Shown: positions 16,821 through 25,242 of the stretch, piece after piece | How positions within the stretch are numbered: the stretch's first letter is position 1 | How the letters are laid out: the number at the start of each line of letters is the position of its first letter | NCBI GenBank assembly: GCA_944323365.1 | Contig: CALUSG010000012.1 | Location: 1-36,961 of the forward strand | Reading direction: 5' to 3' | From: Candidatus Gastranaerophilales bacterium | GTDB taxonomy: Bacteria; Cyanobacteriota; Vampirovibrionia; Gastranaerophilales; Gastranaerophilaceae | DNA length: 36,961 nucleotides | Program-made: the position numbers and the translations under genes | The notes under the pieces: model-generated | Databases searched by the model: none | Told to the model about the DNA's origin: nothing | Seen by the model: the letters and a program-made list of their open reading frames with translations, nothing else

Positions 16821-17133
16821 ACATTCGTTCAATATTTTTATCACGCATTGACGTACAGGACTCAATTTCGTTATCGACCATCTGCAGTCGGGATTTATAC
16901 TGGTTCATCTGCTGAACAAGCCGTTTTTCAAGTACTTGAAGCTTGGCCTGCCGCTGCTGCAACAGTTTTGCGTTTGGTGAATCTTCATCATATTGAGTTC
17001 CTACCTGCATTAAATCGCTGACAGATTGTGAAAGATTCATCTGTGATTGGGTTATCAATTGGATTTTATATTCTAAATCCAATCGTTGTGCCCAAAGCAT
17101 ATTCAATCTGATTGTTGAATTGATTAATCCCAT
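16810..17133 (-). CDS. short all-helical protein sharing arms with the 411-residue protein
   Basis: 107 residues. The first 40 align without gaps to the 411-residue protein encoded at 18414-19649: M1, G2, S6, R9, L13, A15, E21, Y22, Q25, I27, Q29 and L34 are identical. The C-terminal end DKNIERMFK matches EKNIESTFK of that protein. Between the two arms only about 15 residues remain, so this looks like the minimal member of the family. It is predicted helical throughout, with no signal peptide, as for rod, needle or filament-type type III substrates; this role is an inference. AGGTAGG, which overlaps the stop of the preceding gene, is its ribosome binding site. The start lies 5 nt after that gene. 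Confidence 0.75.
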   Translation of the reverse strand: MGLINSTIRLNMLWAQRLDLEYKIQLITQSQMNLSQSVSDLMQVGTQYDEDSPNAKLLQQRQAKLQVLEKRLVQQMNQYKSRLQMVDNEIESCTSMRDKNIERMFKY

Positions 17134-17138
17134 TTTAC

Positions 17139-17411
17139 CTACCTGGTTTCATTTAGATTTTTTCCTTTTAAGAAATTGTGTTCATTATTTTCTGCAATGA
17201 GTTGTTCCATTTTTTGAAGTTGATGGCGATGATAATTTAATCTGTATTGTGCCATTTTCAACTTCTTTTTCATTGTCAAAAAATCTTTTAATCCTTCTGT
17301 TATTGAATTAGAGATGGATTTTATCGGATTTTTTCTTATTAGGAAGTTTTTTGAATATATCAAGAAATCTATTATTCTTTTTATATTCATCTCTAAAGTT
17401 TCTCGAAGCAT
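17139..17411 (-). CDS. small basic helical protein of unknown function
   Basis: 90 residues, rich in Lys and Ile/Leu at the N-terminus (MNIKRIIDFLIYSKNFLIRK from residue 8) and coiled-coil-like from about residue 45 (MKKKLKMAQYRLNYHRHQLQ). AAGGAG 4 nt before the ATG at 17411 supports this start. It is 5 nt upstream of the 107-residue gene and probably cotranscribed. TATAAT at about 17438-17443 on the minus strand could be the -10 box. There is no recognised domain; the small basic helical character recalls export chaperones, but nothing proves that. Confidence 0.65.
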   Translation of the reverse strand: MLRETLEMNIKRIIDFLIYSKNFLIRKNPIKSISNSITEGLKDFLTMKKKLKMAQYRLNYHRHQLQKMEQLIAENNEHNFLKGKNLNETR

Positions 17412-17580
17412 ATTACTCCTTTACACTTTAGACCTACAATTATATAAAAACCTGTTAAAAAAAATAATTTACTATTTTTAAATTATATCGTAACATGTCT
17501 TAATAAATTGCAAATCTAAATGTACCAGCCGGAAAAATTTTCCTCTTTATATTATACGGCAAGAAATAAAAAAACTTTAA

Positions 17581-18393
17581 TTATAAATTTTGAATAGCTT
17601 TACTATCGCTATCAATAGATTCTTTAAGCATTTTTTTAACTACATCGCCTTGTGTATCTAACATTTTACAAACGGTTTCGATATTACGAACTTTATTAGA
17701 CAAAATAGTATCGGCATTTGCTGTAATATTACCCGTTATATTTTGATAAGCGGCCAAAGCAGCAGACGTAGTACCTTGCATAAGGTTCCCCATAACAAGA
17801 GCCGGCAATCCGTATTCACCTAAATACGGAGCTGCAGCCTGCATAATTCCGCCCCATCCTGAAATACAGCTTGCTAAAGGAAGAACAATATTACGGCCAA
17901 AGCCGAAGCCGCTTGCTCCGCCTATTCCATACGCAGCAGCACTTGCAACATCGGCAAGTCCGCCTAAATTCGAAGCATAACCGGTTGCAGTACCGTAATC
18001 AGACCCCCAACCGCTTATTGACGCAGCTCCGCCTGTTGAGTATCCATTTAGCCCCCAGGCAACAGGTGCTGCTCCGCCGGGGAAACCTGAGTATTCATAT
18101 AATGAATTTAGACCGTAAGCTGATCCATTTGACATATTTGAATAATATGAAGTACCTGGAATACTCATTGATTCAGATGCCCCGAATACTGTTGCAAATG
18201 ATGATGGTGCAAACAAACTTGCTAAATTATACAACAAACCGCCTGTTGCTCCAAAACCTGTTCCCAAACCGCTTCCGGATACCGTTAAATCTCTCAGCTT
18301 ATCATACGTTTCAAACAATTGTGCTTTTGCATCGCTGCTTGCTGAGCTGAATCTGTTTGCTATTACTAAGTAACTGTCATTTTTATAGGACAT
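17581..18393 (-). CDS. Gly/Ala/Ser-rich protein of unknown function
   Basis: 270 residues. A short helical N-terminus (SYLVIANRFSSASSDAKAQL) precedes a long low-complexity section (about residues 38-170) rich in Gly, Ala, Ser and Tyr, with phrases such as GSGLGTGFGATGG and GIGGASGFGFGR. Moderately hydrophobic stretches follow at about 170-215, and the C-terminal ~50 residues are helical and charged. No Sec signal is present. The gene lies 20 nt after the 411-residue gene with AGAGG upstream, so they are cotranscribed. The composition would suit a secreted or membrane-interacting protein exported without a cleavable signal, which is an inference. The 169-nt gap after it (17412-17580) contains only AT-rich sequence and the candidate -10 box noted for the 17411 gene. 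Confidence 0.7.
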   Translation of the reverse strand: MSYKNDSYLVIANRFSSASSDAKAQLFETYDKLRDLTVSGSGLGTGFGATGGLLYNLASLFAPSSFATVFGASESMSIPGTSYYSNMSNGSAYGLNSLYEYSGFPGGAAPVAWGLNGYSTGGAASISGWGSDYGTATGYASNLGGLADVASAAAYGIGGASGFGFGRNIVLPLASCISGWGGIMQAAAPYLGEYGLPALVMGNLMQGTTSAALAAYQNITGNITANADTILSNKVRNIETVCKMLDTQGDVVKKMLKESIDSDSKAIQNL

Positions 18394-18413
18394 CTTTTAA
18401 AACCTCTTAACTA

Positions 18414-19649
18414 TTATTCAAATGTCTTGAATGTTGATTCAATATTCTTTTCAATAACTTTTTGAACGGCTTCCATTTCTGTTTGAAGAGCTTCCTGCTC
18501 TGTATCAAGCTGACGAAGCCTTAACTCAAGCGTTCTGTCTTGTTGTTGAATTTTTTCTGTTTTCGCATTTATATCTGCTATCGCTTTTTCATATACCTGC
18601 ATATCATAATTATACTGATTCATTGCATCATTATATGCATCCTCATCTGTAATTGTTTCAGTATTCAACGCAAATGTTGCGGTAGAATTTTCATATCTTA
18701 TGCTATATGGACGACCGTTTTCGTCTACATCAACAAATGCTCTCTCTTGCTTTTCTATTCTTGTTTTTATATCTTCTGCATAATATTGTGCTAATGCTGA
18801 TTGGTTTTCAGTCGGTATTGTTTGATCAGGTGCACTCATTGCAGCTGTTTCCAAATCCTCACGACATGCAAAATATGTTCTGCCCTGATATTCCCAGGTA
18901 TATATATCATCAGAGTTTGCTATATTATCAGTCGGGAATTGTCTGCATATCTCTTCATATGCAGCTTTTATTGTCGAATCACTTTCATCGTATTTTGAAA
19001 GCTTGCAATTACCAACATATGTAGGAGCTTGAGTTTCTATATGATATTCTTTTGCATCAGCTGTTTGTGCTATCGCATTATCTAAATCTGCCTTTGTTGT
19101 AAAATGCATTAATCCTTCTGCATCTGTATATGTATAAATGTCTGTTTGTTGTGCAAATTCAGGATAATCTTGACAAATTTTTTCATATATTTCTCGCTGC
19201 TCTTCATTATTCGGATCATATGCAGCTGCTTCATTTCCGTCTATTGTGTATATTCCGCCTTGTTCTTCCACATTTACAGCGGTGCCCTCAACAGGTTTAT
19301 CGCCTAAAATAACCTGAGGATTTGGCTTATTTGACTTAACTCCGGTAAATACATCAGCGTAATGGTAATGAGTTACTAAATAATTATAACCATCCGGATC
19401 ATCTACCAGTGATGTCATATTTGTTATAACTTCAGCGTTAGTTCCGTCTTCATATGAATATTGTAAAGTTGTATAATCCTGGGTACTGGGAGCTGTCGGA
19501 ACTTCCAATGATAATAGCTCATTAAATGTATTTGCACTCTGATTTGCCAAAGCCGTACGAGCCTGATTTATCTGTTGTCCTTCATATTCAACGTTTGTCT
19601 TTCTTGCGGTAAGACCTAAATATCTTGCCTGTGATGCTGCCATACCCAT
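18414..19649 (-). CDS. 411-residue protein with flagellin-like helical arms and a repeated insert
   Basis: The N-terminal arm (residues 1-50, MGMAASQARYLGLTARK onwards) and C-terminal coiled coil (about 345-411, ending EKNIESTFKTFE) match the 107-residue protein encoded at 16810-17133. The ~300-residue middle is acidic and Tyr/Thr-rich, and contains two copies of a ~41-residue repeat (about 152-192 and 228-269) with YExIC, DIYT and a DL near the end. Conserved terminal helices around a variable middle is the plan of flagellins and hook-type axial proteins. There is no Sec signal. AGGAGG lies 8 nt before the ATG at 19649. It is first in an operon with the Gly-rich gene. I recall similar N-termini in gut Melainabacteria, but I cannot verify this. 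Confidence 0.75.
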   Translation of the reverse strand: MGMAASQARYLGLTARKTNVEYEGQQINQARTALANQSANTFNELLSLEVPTAPSTQDYTTLQYSYEDGTNAEVITNMTSLVDDPDGYNYLVTHYHYADVFTGVKSNKPNPQVILGDKPVEGTAVNVEEQGGIYTIDGNEAAAYDPNNEEQREIYEKICQDYPEFAQQTDIYTYTDAEGLMHFTTKADLDNAIAQTADAKEYHIETQAPTYVGNCKLSKYDESDSTIKAAYEEICRQFPTDNIANSDDIYTWEYQGRTYFACREDLETAAMSAPDQTIPTENQSALAQYYAEDIKTRIEKQERAFVDVDENGRPYSIRYENSTATFALNTETITDEDAYNDAMNQYNYDMQVYEKAIADINAKTEKIQQQDRTLELRLRQLDTEQEALQTEMEAVQKVIEKNIESTFKTFE

Positions 19650-19822
19650 ATGTTTGGCCTCCTATATTTTTATACCTACTGATTACTCTTTAATGATAAC
19701 TTTCTAAAAGTCAACATAATCTATAAAAATTATACGGCATATATTTTAATATCTAAAGAAAATCTGAAAAATATCATCTGAACATATTAGAGAATATAAT
19801 ATTTTTCATATAAATATATTAA

Positions 19823-19846
19823 AAAAGAGCCCTTAAGGGCTCTTTT
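19823..19846 (-). terminator. rho-independent terminator of rpsA
   Basis: Perfect 10-bp stem AAAAGAGCCC / GGGCTCTTTT with a TTAA loop, overlapping the rpsA stop codon by 2 nt. The T-run lies on the minus strand. The structure is symmetric and could also act on the plus strand. Confidence 0.85.
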
Positions 19847-20918
19847 ATTCTTCTGTAGTTCCTTCTGATTTATCTTCCGGATTTTTCGCAGTTAATGAAA
19901 TTCTTTTATCTGAAGGATTAAATTTCAAAATGTATGTGTCAATTTTATCTCCAACCTGTAAAATTTTCTTTAGTTCATTTTGAATATCTGCGACTTCCGA
20001 ATGCGGTAATAAAGCTTCTACTCCGGGGAAAACTTCTACAAATGCACCGAAATGTTTTATTCTTGTAATTGTGCCTTCTACTTTATCACCCTCTTTTATC
20101 TGCTTTTCAGCTTCTAACCACGGATCAGGTTCCAGGTTCTTCAAACTTAATGACACACGCTGTTTATCATGATCCACAGCTATAACTTCAACATCGATTT
20201 TATCTCCAACCTTTAAAATATCTGTCGGATGATCTATCCATCGCCATGAAAGCTGAGATAACGGCAATAATCCATCAATACCGCCTAAATCTATAAAGGC
20301 TCCAAAATCTGTTATTCTCACTACATCACCCTTTACCACCTGACCGGGTTCTATTTGTGAAAATACATTCTTCCTTGCCTCTACAGCACTGTCTTCATAT
20401 ACTTTTTTATTTGAAAGTATAAAATTATTTTGCTGATTATCCAATGTTAAAATCTTTAATTCAATTTTACTGCCAACTTCCAAATCAGTTTCTTTACTGC
20501 GTAACTGAGATGTCGGGACAAAACCTCTAACTCCTGATATATCAACAAGGATTCCGCCTTTTACTATGCTTGCTACTGTTCCTAATATTGTTTCATCTGC
20601 TGCTTTTGCCTTTTCTAGTTCTTTCCACGCATATGCAAAATCAACTTTCTTTTTAGATAATACAAATTTTCCGTCTTCATCTTCTTCTTTTATTATCAAA
20701 AATTCATATTCTTTGCCTTTTTCAAACTTGTCTTCAAGTTTTTCATCTTTATCAACAGCTTCACGAGTCGGAACAATCGCTGTTGTCTTTGCTCCTATAT
20801 CAACCATAACGCCCTGGCTGTCATAGCCGCATACAACACCTTTGACTAAATCTCCTTTTTGAAATTTATAGTCATACTTCTTCAATAATTCTTCAAAATC
20901 TAAATCACTTGCTGTCAT
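19845..20918 (-). CDS. rpsA: 30S ribosomal protein S1 (four S1 domains)
   Basis: 357 residues with four S1/OB repeats at about residues 20-91, 108-172, 190-261 and 275-346. The third repeat has the classic core RITDFGAFIDLGGIDGLLPL and the fourth RIKHFGAFVEVFPGVEALLP. S1 binds mRNA upstream of the start and unfolds it on the 30S subunit. Four repeats is shorter than the six-repeat proteobacterial form and closer to cyanobacterial and Firmicute S1 types. The C-terminus is acidic (EDKSEGTTEE). The gene is monocistronic, with a strong terminator at its end and a promoter whose -35 box overlaps a 12-bp palindrome. GGGG lies 6 nt before the ATG at 20918. Confidence 0.93.
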   Translation of the reverse strand: MTASDLDFEELLKKYDYKFQKGDLVKGVVCGYDSQGVMVDIGAKTTAIVPTREAVDKDEKLEDKFEKGKEYEFLIIKEEDEDGKFVLSKKKVDFAYAWKELEKAKAADETILGTVASIVKGGILVDISGVRGFVPTSQLRSKETDLEVGSKIELKILTLDNQQNNFILSNKKVYEDSAVEARKNVFSQIEPGQVVKGDVVRITDFGAFIDLGGIDGLLPLSQLSWRWIDHPTDILKVGDKIDVEVIAVDHDKQRVSLSLKNLEPDPWLEAEKQIKEGDKVEGTITRIKHFGAFVEVFPGVEALLPHSEVADIQNELKKILQVGDKIDTYILKFNPSDKRISLTAKNPEDKSEGTTEE

Positions 20919-20940
20919 ATTTACCCCATTTTACGTACCT

Positions 20941-20969
20941 ACGTTATGATTGTAACAAACGTTTGTCAA
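20941..20969 (-). promoter_or_regulatory. rpsA promoter with 12-bp palindrome
   Basis: Minus strand TTGACA (20969-20964), 17-nt spacer and TAACGT (20946-20941). The perfect palindrome ACAAACGTTTGT (20955-20966) overlaps the -35 box and spacer, a typical place for an operator. The -10 match is only moderate. The rest of 20919-21092 shows no gene. Confidence 0.5.
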
Positions 20970-21092
20970 TCTGTAAAGGTTTTTTAACATCACTTAACAT
21001 TTCTAAACATTTACAAATAACAATTTCAATAGTGAAAAAGCTGAAAACAAATTTTTTTGATACGTTTGAGTTCAAGTCTTTACAAAACTTTA

Positions 21093-23714
21093 TCAATCTT
21101 TTAAGGATTTAATCAGCTCTGTAACTGCTTTTTCTTGAATTTCTATTTCTGCTATACGGGATTTAGTCTGTTCTATCAATTCTTTCGGGGCATTTTGAAC
21201 AAATTTTTCGTTATTTATTCTGCCGGAAAGCGAATTTTTTTCTGCAAGCAGTTTATCTAATTTTTTGTTCTGACGCTTAATTTCTTCATCAAAATCAATT
21301 AAGTTTGCTAAAGGAATGATAATTTTTGATGCACCCACAACCGCTGCGGCTGACTTTGGCGGAATTGGAGATGATGCGGACGCATAAGAAATCTTATCGA
21401 CTTTAGCAAGACGTTGGATATATGCTTCCATTTCTTCAAAAGTACTTTTTTGTTCTGTTCTTATTTCAATATCACATTTTAAAGATGTAGGGATATTAAA
21501 ACTTTGGCGTACATTACGTATAGATTTTATGGTTTCAAACACCAAATCCATATCTGAAGAAAATACCAGTTTATCATCATATACAGGAAAATCCGCCAGC
21601 ATAAGTGCTTTAAATTTAGATTTTTGCGGAATCAGCTGCCAAACTTTTTCTGTTATATGCGGCATTATCGGATGTAAAAGTCTTAACGTCATATCCAAAA
21701 CGTATCTTAAAACTCTTTGTGTATTTAATTTTAAATCATCATTTTGAAGCTGAATTTTAGCAAGTTCAAGATACCAATCGCAATATTTATTCCAGAAAAA
21801 TTCGTACAAAATATGTGCTGTTTCGCCTATACGATAATTTTTTATGTTTTCGTTAAATTCTTTTGCCGTATTATTTAATTCATTCAAAATCCATTTATCT
21901 GCAAGAGTTAATTTTGAAAAATCAATATCAGCCTCATCAACACCGTCTAGATTCATAAGTACGAATCTAGAGGCATTCCAAATTTTATTTGCAAAATTTC
22001 TTCCGTATTCAAAGCGTTCGTCGCTTATTTTAATATCCTGACCGCCGTAGGTACAAAGTGATGTCATAGTAAATCTCAAAGCATCAGAGCCGTATTTATC
22101 TATGATTACAACAGGATCGATGGTATTTCCTTTGGATTTAGACATTTTTTGACCTTTTTCATCACGAATAAGACCGTGAATATAAACCGTTGAGAATGGG
22201 GCTTTTTTAGTAAACTCAAGTCCCATAGTAATCATTCTTGCTACCCAAAAGAAAATAATATCAAATCCTGTAACCAAAACACTTGTCGGATAGAATTTTT
22301 TAAAATCATCTGACTCTGTATTTGGCCAGCCCATTGTAGAAAATGGCCAAAGTGCAGATGAAAACCAGGTATCTAAAACATCACTGTCCTGTGTGTAATT
22401 TTTAGGATCAGGATTTTCTTTTGCAACTATCATTTCACCTGTTTCATTATGATAGTATGCCGGAATTTGGTGTCCCCACCATAATTGACGTGAAATACAC
22501 CAGTCACGAATATTTTCCATCCAGCCTAAATAATTCTTTTCCCAGCGTTCGGGTACAAACTTAATTCTGCCGTCTTTTACTGCTTTAATAGCTTCTTTAG
22601 CCAAAGGTTCCATTTTTACAAACCACTGTTCTGATAAAAGCGGTTCTATTGTTGTATTACAACGCTGACATTTACCTACATTATGTTCGTGCTCTTTAGT
22701 TCTTAACAAAAAGTTATTATAAGAAAGCATACCGAGAATTTTTTCACGAGCTTCATATCTGTCGAGTCCGTGTAATTCTTGAGGTACTTCGCCGCATGCT
22801 TTCATCTTTCCTTCTCCGTCTATAACCCAAATAGGTTTAAAGCCGTGGCGTTTGCCAACTTCAAAGTCATTCGGGTCATGAGCCGGGGTAATTTTTACAG
22901 CACCTGTACCAAAATTTTTGTCAACATATTCATCTGCTATAATCGGGATTTCTCGACCTGAAAGCGGAATTACAACCGTTTTTCCAATAAGTTCTGAATA
23001 TTTATGATCTGACGGATGGACAGCTATTGCCACATCGCCAAATATTGTTTCAGGACGGGTTGTTGCTACTATAATCGCCCCTGATTCTCCTTTTAACGGA
23101 TAAGAAATTTCCCACAGATGGCCTTGTTCTGTTTCATATTCTGTTTCTACATCTGAAATAGCACTTTGACAGCGTGGGCACCAGTTGACAATATAGGCAC
23201 CTTTATATATCAATCCTTTTTCGTATAATTTTACAAAAACTTCTTTTACTGCATCTGAGCAGCCTTTATCAAACGTAAATCTTTCTCTTGTGCGGTCAAA
23301 AGAAGCTCCCAATCTTTTGCACTGATCAAGTATAGCGGATTTATGTTTATTTGCCCAATCCCAGGTTTCCTTTAGAAATTCTTCTCTGCCTAAATCATAA
23401 CGGGATAGTCCTTTTTCTCTTAATTTTTTTTCTACAACATTTTGCGTTGCTATACCGGCATGATCTGTTCCCGGAACCCACAAGGCCTCATAACCGCTCA
23501 TTCTATGATAACGAATTAAAATATCCTGCAATGTTTCATCCAAAGCATGCCCCATATGCAATACACCCGTAACATTCGGCGGTGGTATTACGATAGAATA
23601 AGAAGGTTTAGAGCTTTTGGCATCAGCCTTAAACATTCCGTTTTCTTCCCAAAACTTGTATATTTCTTCTTCTGTTGTTTTTGCATCGTAAACCGTAGGT
23701 AAATCTTTTAACAT
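21093..23714 (-). CDS. valS: valyl-tRNA synthetase
   Basis: 873 residues from the ATG at 23714, full length. The class I signature PPPNVTGVLHMGHAL (HIGH motif) lies near residue 45 and GQKMSKSKGN (KMSKS) near residue 520. The CP1 editing domain carries VATTRPETIFGDVAIAVHP, and the zinc-ribbon-like cysteines CPRC and CQRC are present. The C-terminal ~70 residues form the coiled-coil arm (LDKLLAEKNSLSGRINNEKF) typical of ValRS. The ATG at 23714 was chosen over 23720 because AAAGGA lies 7 nt upstream. It charges tRNA(Val) in the cytoplasm. It is divergent from adk. Confidence 0.97.
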   Translation of the reverse strand: MLKDLPTVYDAKTTEEEIYKFWEENGMFKADAKSSKPSYSIVIPPPNVTGVLHMGHALDETLQDILIRYHRMSGYEALWVPGTDHAGIATQNVVEKKLREKGLSRYDLGREEFLKETWDWANKHKSAILDQCKRLGASFDRTRERFTFDKGCSDAVKEVFVKLYEKGLIYKGAYIVNWCPRCQSAISDVETEYETEQGHLWEISYPLKGESGAIIVATTRPETIFGDVAIAVHPSDHKYSELIGKTVVIPLSGREIPIIADEYVDKNFGTGAVKITPAHDPNDFEVGKRHGFKPIWVIDGEGKMKACGEVPQELHGLDRYEAREKILGMLSYNNFLLRTKEHEHNVGKCQRCNTTIEPLLSEQWFVKMEPLAKEAIKAVKDGRIKFVPERWEKNYLGWMENIRDWCISRQLWWGHQIPAYYHNETGEMIVAKENPDPKNYTQDSDVLDTWFSSALWPFSTMGWPNTESDDFKKFYPTSVLVTGFDIIFFWVARMITMGLEFTKKAPFSTVYIHGLIRDEKGQKMSKSKGNTIDPVVIIDKYGSDALRFTMTSLCTYGGQDIKISDERFEYGRNFANKIWNASRFVLMNLDGVDEADIDFSKLTLADKWILNELNNTAKEFNENIKNYRIGETAHILYEFFWNKYCDWYLELAKIQLQNDDLKLNTQRVLRYVLDMTLRLLHPIMPHITEKVWQLIPQKSKFKALMLADFPVYDDKLVFSSDMDLVFETIKSIRNVRQSFNIPTSLKCDIEIRTEQKSTFEEMEAYIQRLAKVDKISYASASSPIPPKSAAAVVGASKIIIPLANLIDFDEEIKRQNKKLDKLLAEKNSLSGRINNEKFVQNAPKELIEQTKSRIAEIEIQEKAVTELIKSLKD

Positions 23715-23775
23715 TATCATATCCTTTCAGTAATAAAAAAGTACCACAAACATAATTATAAAAAAAGTTATAATA

Positions 23776-23804
23776 TTGAAATAAAAAATTAATTATAGTA
23801 AAAT
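23776..23804 (+). promoter_or_regulatory. adk promoter
   Basis: TTGAAA (23776-23781), 17-nt spacer, TAAAAT (23799-23804), then an AGGGGAG ribosome binding site before the adk ATG at 23827. Confidence 0.6.
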
Positions 23805-23826
23805 AAAACCTGTAGGGGAGAAATAT

Positions 23827-24486
23827 ATGAAAAGAGAGTTTATATTTTTAGGGCCGCCGGCATGCGGTAAAGGTACACAAACTAACACGTTATCTGAATA
23901 TCTAGGGCTTCCGCACATTGATACAGGCTCATTATTAAGAGCTGAGATTAAAAATGAAACTGAAGCCGGAAAAGAAGCTAAATCTTACATTGATAAAGGT
24001 CTATTAGTACCGGTAGAACTTGTATCAAAAATAATTAAAAACAGACTATCAAAAGATGATTGTAAAAACGGATATATTTTGGATGGTTTTCCTCGCAGTG
24101 CAGAGCAGGCTGAACAACTAACCAAAATGAACGACGAAATTGATAAGGGTATTAACACAAAATTTACAGCAGTATATTTTGATATTGATACAAATCTTCT
24201 TGTTGAAAGAATAGTAAACCGTCGTTCTTGTCCTGTATGCGGTGAAATATATAATTTACAGTCAAAGCCGCCTAAAGTTGAAGGACATTGTGATAAAGAC
24301 GGAGCTGAACTTACTCAAAGGAAAGATGATACAAGAGAAGTTGCTCAATCAAGATTTGATACATACAACAAAGAAACCGCACCTTTAATTGATTATTATG
24401 CTAAAAAAGGAGTATTAAAATCAATTGATGCAAACGGTAGTATAGAAGAAGTTTGGGAAAGATTGTTGAAGGTAGTAAATGATTAA
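23827..24486 (+). CDS. adk: adenylate kinase (zinc-binding lid)
   Basis: 219 residues, the long-lid form. P-loop GPPACGKGTQ is at residues 9-18 and DGFPRS near 88. The lid has CPVCG near residue 136 and HCDKD near 155, so the fourth zinc position is Asp rather than Cys, a known variant. It interconverts ATP plus AMP with two ADP. The last 8 nt overlap map, indicating coupled translation. In many bacteria adk and map follow secY in the ribosomal spc operon; here they stand apart with their own promoter. Confidence 0.96.
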   Translation: MKREFIFLGPPACGKGTQTNTLSEYLGLPHIDTGSLLRAEIKNETEAGKEAKSYIDKGLLVPVELVSKIIKNRLSKDDCKNGYILDGFPRSAEQAEQLTKMNDEIDKGINTKFTAVYFDIDTNLLVERIVNRRSCPVCGEIYNLQSKPPKVEGHCDKDGAELTQRKDDTREVAQSRFDTYNKETAPLIDYYAKKGVLKSIDANGSIEEVWERLLKVVND

Positions 24487-25234
24487 CCGTAAAAGTAGAG
24501 AAGAAACAAAAAGAATGCGTCATGCCGGGCATATTGTTGCTTTAGTTCACCAAAAAATGCGTGAAGTAATTGAACCGGGTATTTCCACCCTGGAACTTGA
24601 CAATATTGCTATGGAAATAATAAAAGAAAATCGTGCTATTCCTACATTTTTAGGATATCAAGGATTTCCGGCATCAATTTGTGCTTCAATAAATGAAGAA
24701 GTTGTTCATGGAATTCCGTCTAAAGACAGAATTTTAAAAGAAGGTGACATAATAAGTATTGATGTTGGAGCAACATATGGCGGTATGGTCGGCGATGGAG
24801 CCTGGACTTATCCTGTAGGAAAAATTTCAGCCGAATTACAAAAACTTTTAGCGACAACTGAAGAAGCTCTTTTTGCCGGAATTGCACAAATGAAACAAGG
24901 TAACGTTCTCGATGACGTTTCAAGTGCTATTGAACGTGTCGCAAACCGTGAAAAATTTGGTATTGTCAGACAATATGGCGGACACGGTGTAGGTCACACA
25001 ATGCATGAAGACCCGTTTTTATTTAATTACAGTGTTGGAGATAAAACCGTTTTAAAAACCGGCATGGCTATAGCCATTGAACCAATGTTGAATTTAGGTG
25101 TAGATGAAGTTGTTGTTAACGAACAAGACGGATGGACAGTTAGTACTGCGGATAAAAAACCTTCCGCTCACTTTGAACATTCAGTTATGGTAACAGACGG
25201 CGAGCCGCTGATTTTAACTCAATTAATACCTTAG
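24479..25234 (+). CDS. map: methionine aminopeptidase, type I
   Basis: 251 residues, standard for type Ia MetAP, which removes the initiator Met from nascent proteins. The five metal ligands are all visible in order: two Asp in DVGATYGGMVGDGAW, His in GGHGVGHTMHEDP, Glu in AIEPML and Glu in HFEHSVMV. HGIPS near residue 79 provides the substrate-binding His. The start overlaps the end of adk by 8 nt, and an 8-nt gap leads to the following unknown gene, so the three are one operon. Confidence 0.96.
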   Translation: MINRKSREETKRMRHAGHIVALVHQKMREVIEPGISTLELDNIAMEIIKENRAIPTFLGYQGFPASICASINEEVVHGIPSKDRILKEGDIISIDVGATYGGMVGDGAWTYPVGKISAELQKLLATTEEALFAGIAQMKQGNVLDDVSSAIERVANREKFGIVRQYGGHGVGHTMHEDPFLFNYSVGDKTVLKTGMAIAIEPMLNLGVDEVVVNEQDGWTVSTADKKPSAHFEHSVMVTDGEPLILTQLIP

Positions 25235-25242
25235 GAGAAATA

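Noticed and set aside
19823-19846. Insertion-sequence or attachment-site inverted repeat
   Set aside because: The palindrome is adjacent to the rpsA stop and flanked by A/T runs, which is explained by a terminator. No transposase or integrase gene is present in the window.
20909-21112. 67-codon plus-strand ORF spanning the rpsA-valS gap
   Set aside because: It starts inside the rpsA start region and ends inside the valS 3' end, has no Shine-Dalgarno site, and covers the rpsA promoter.
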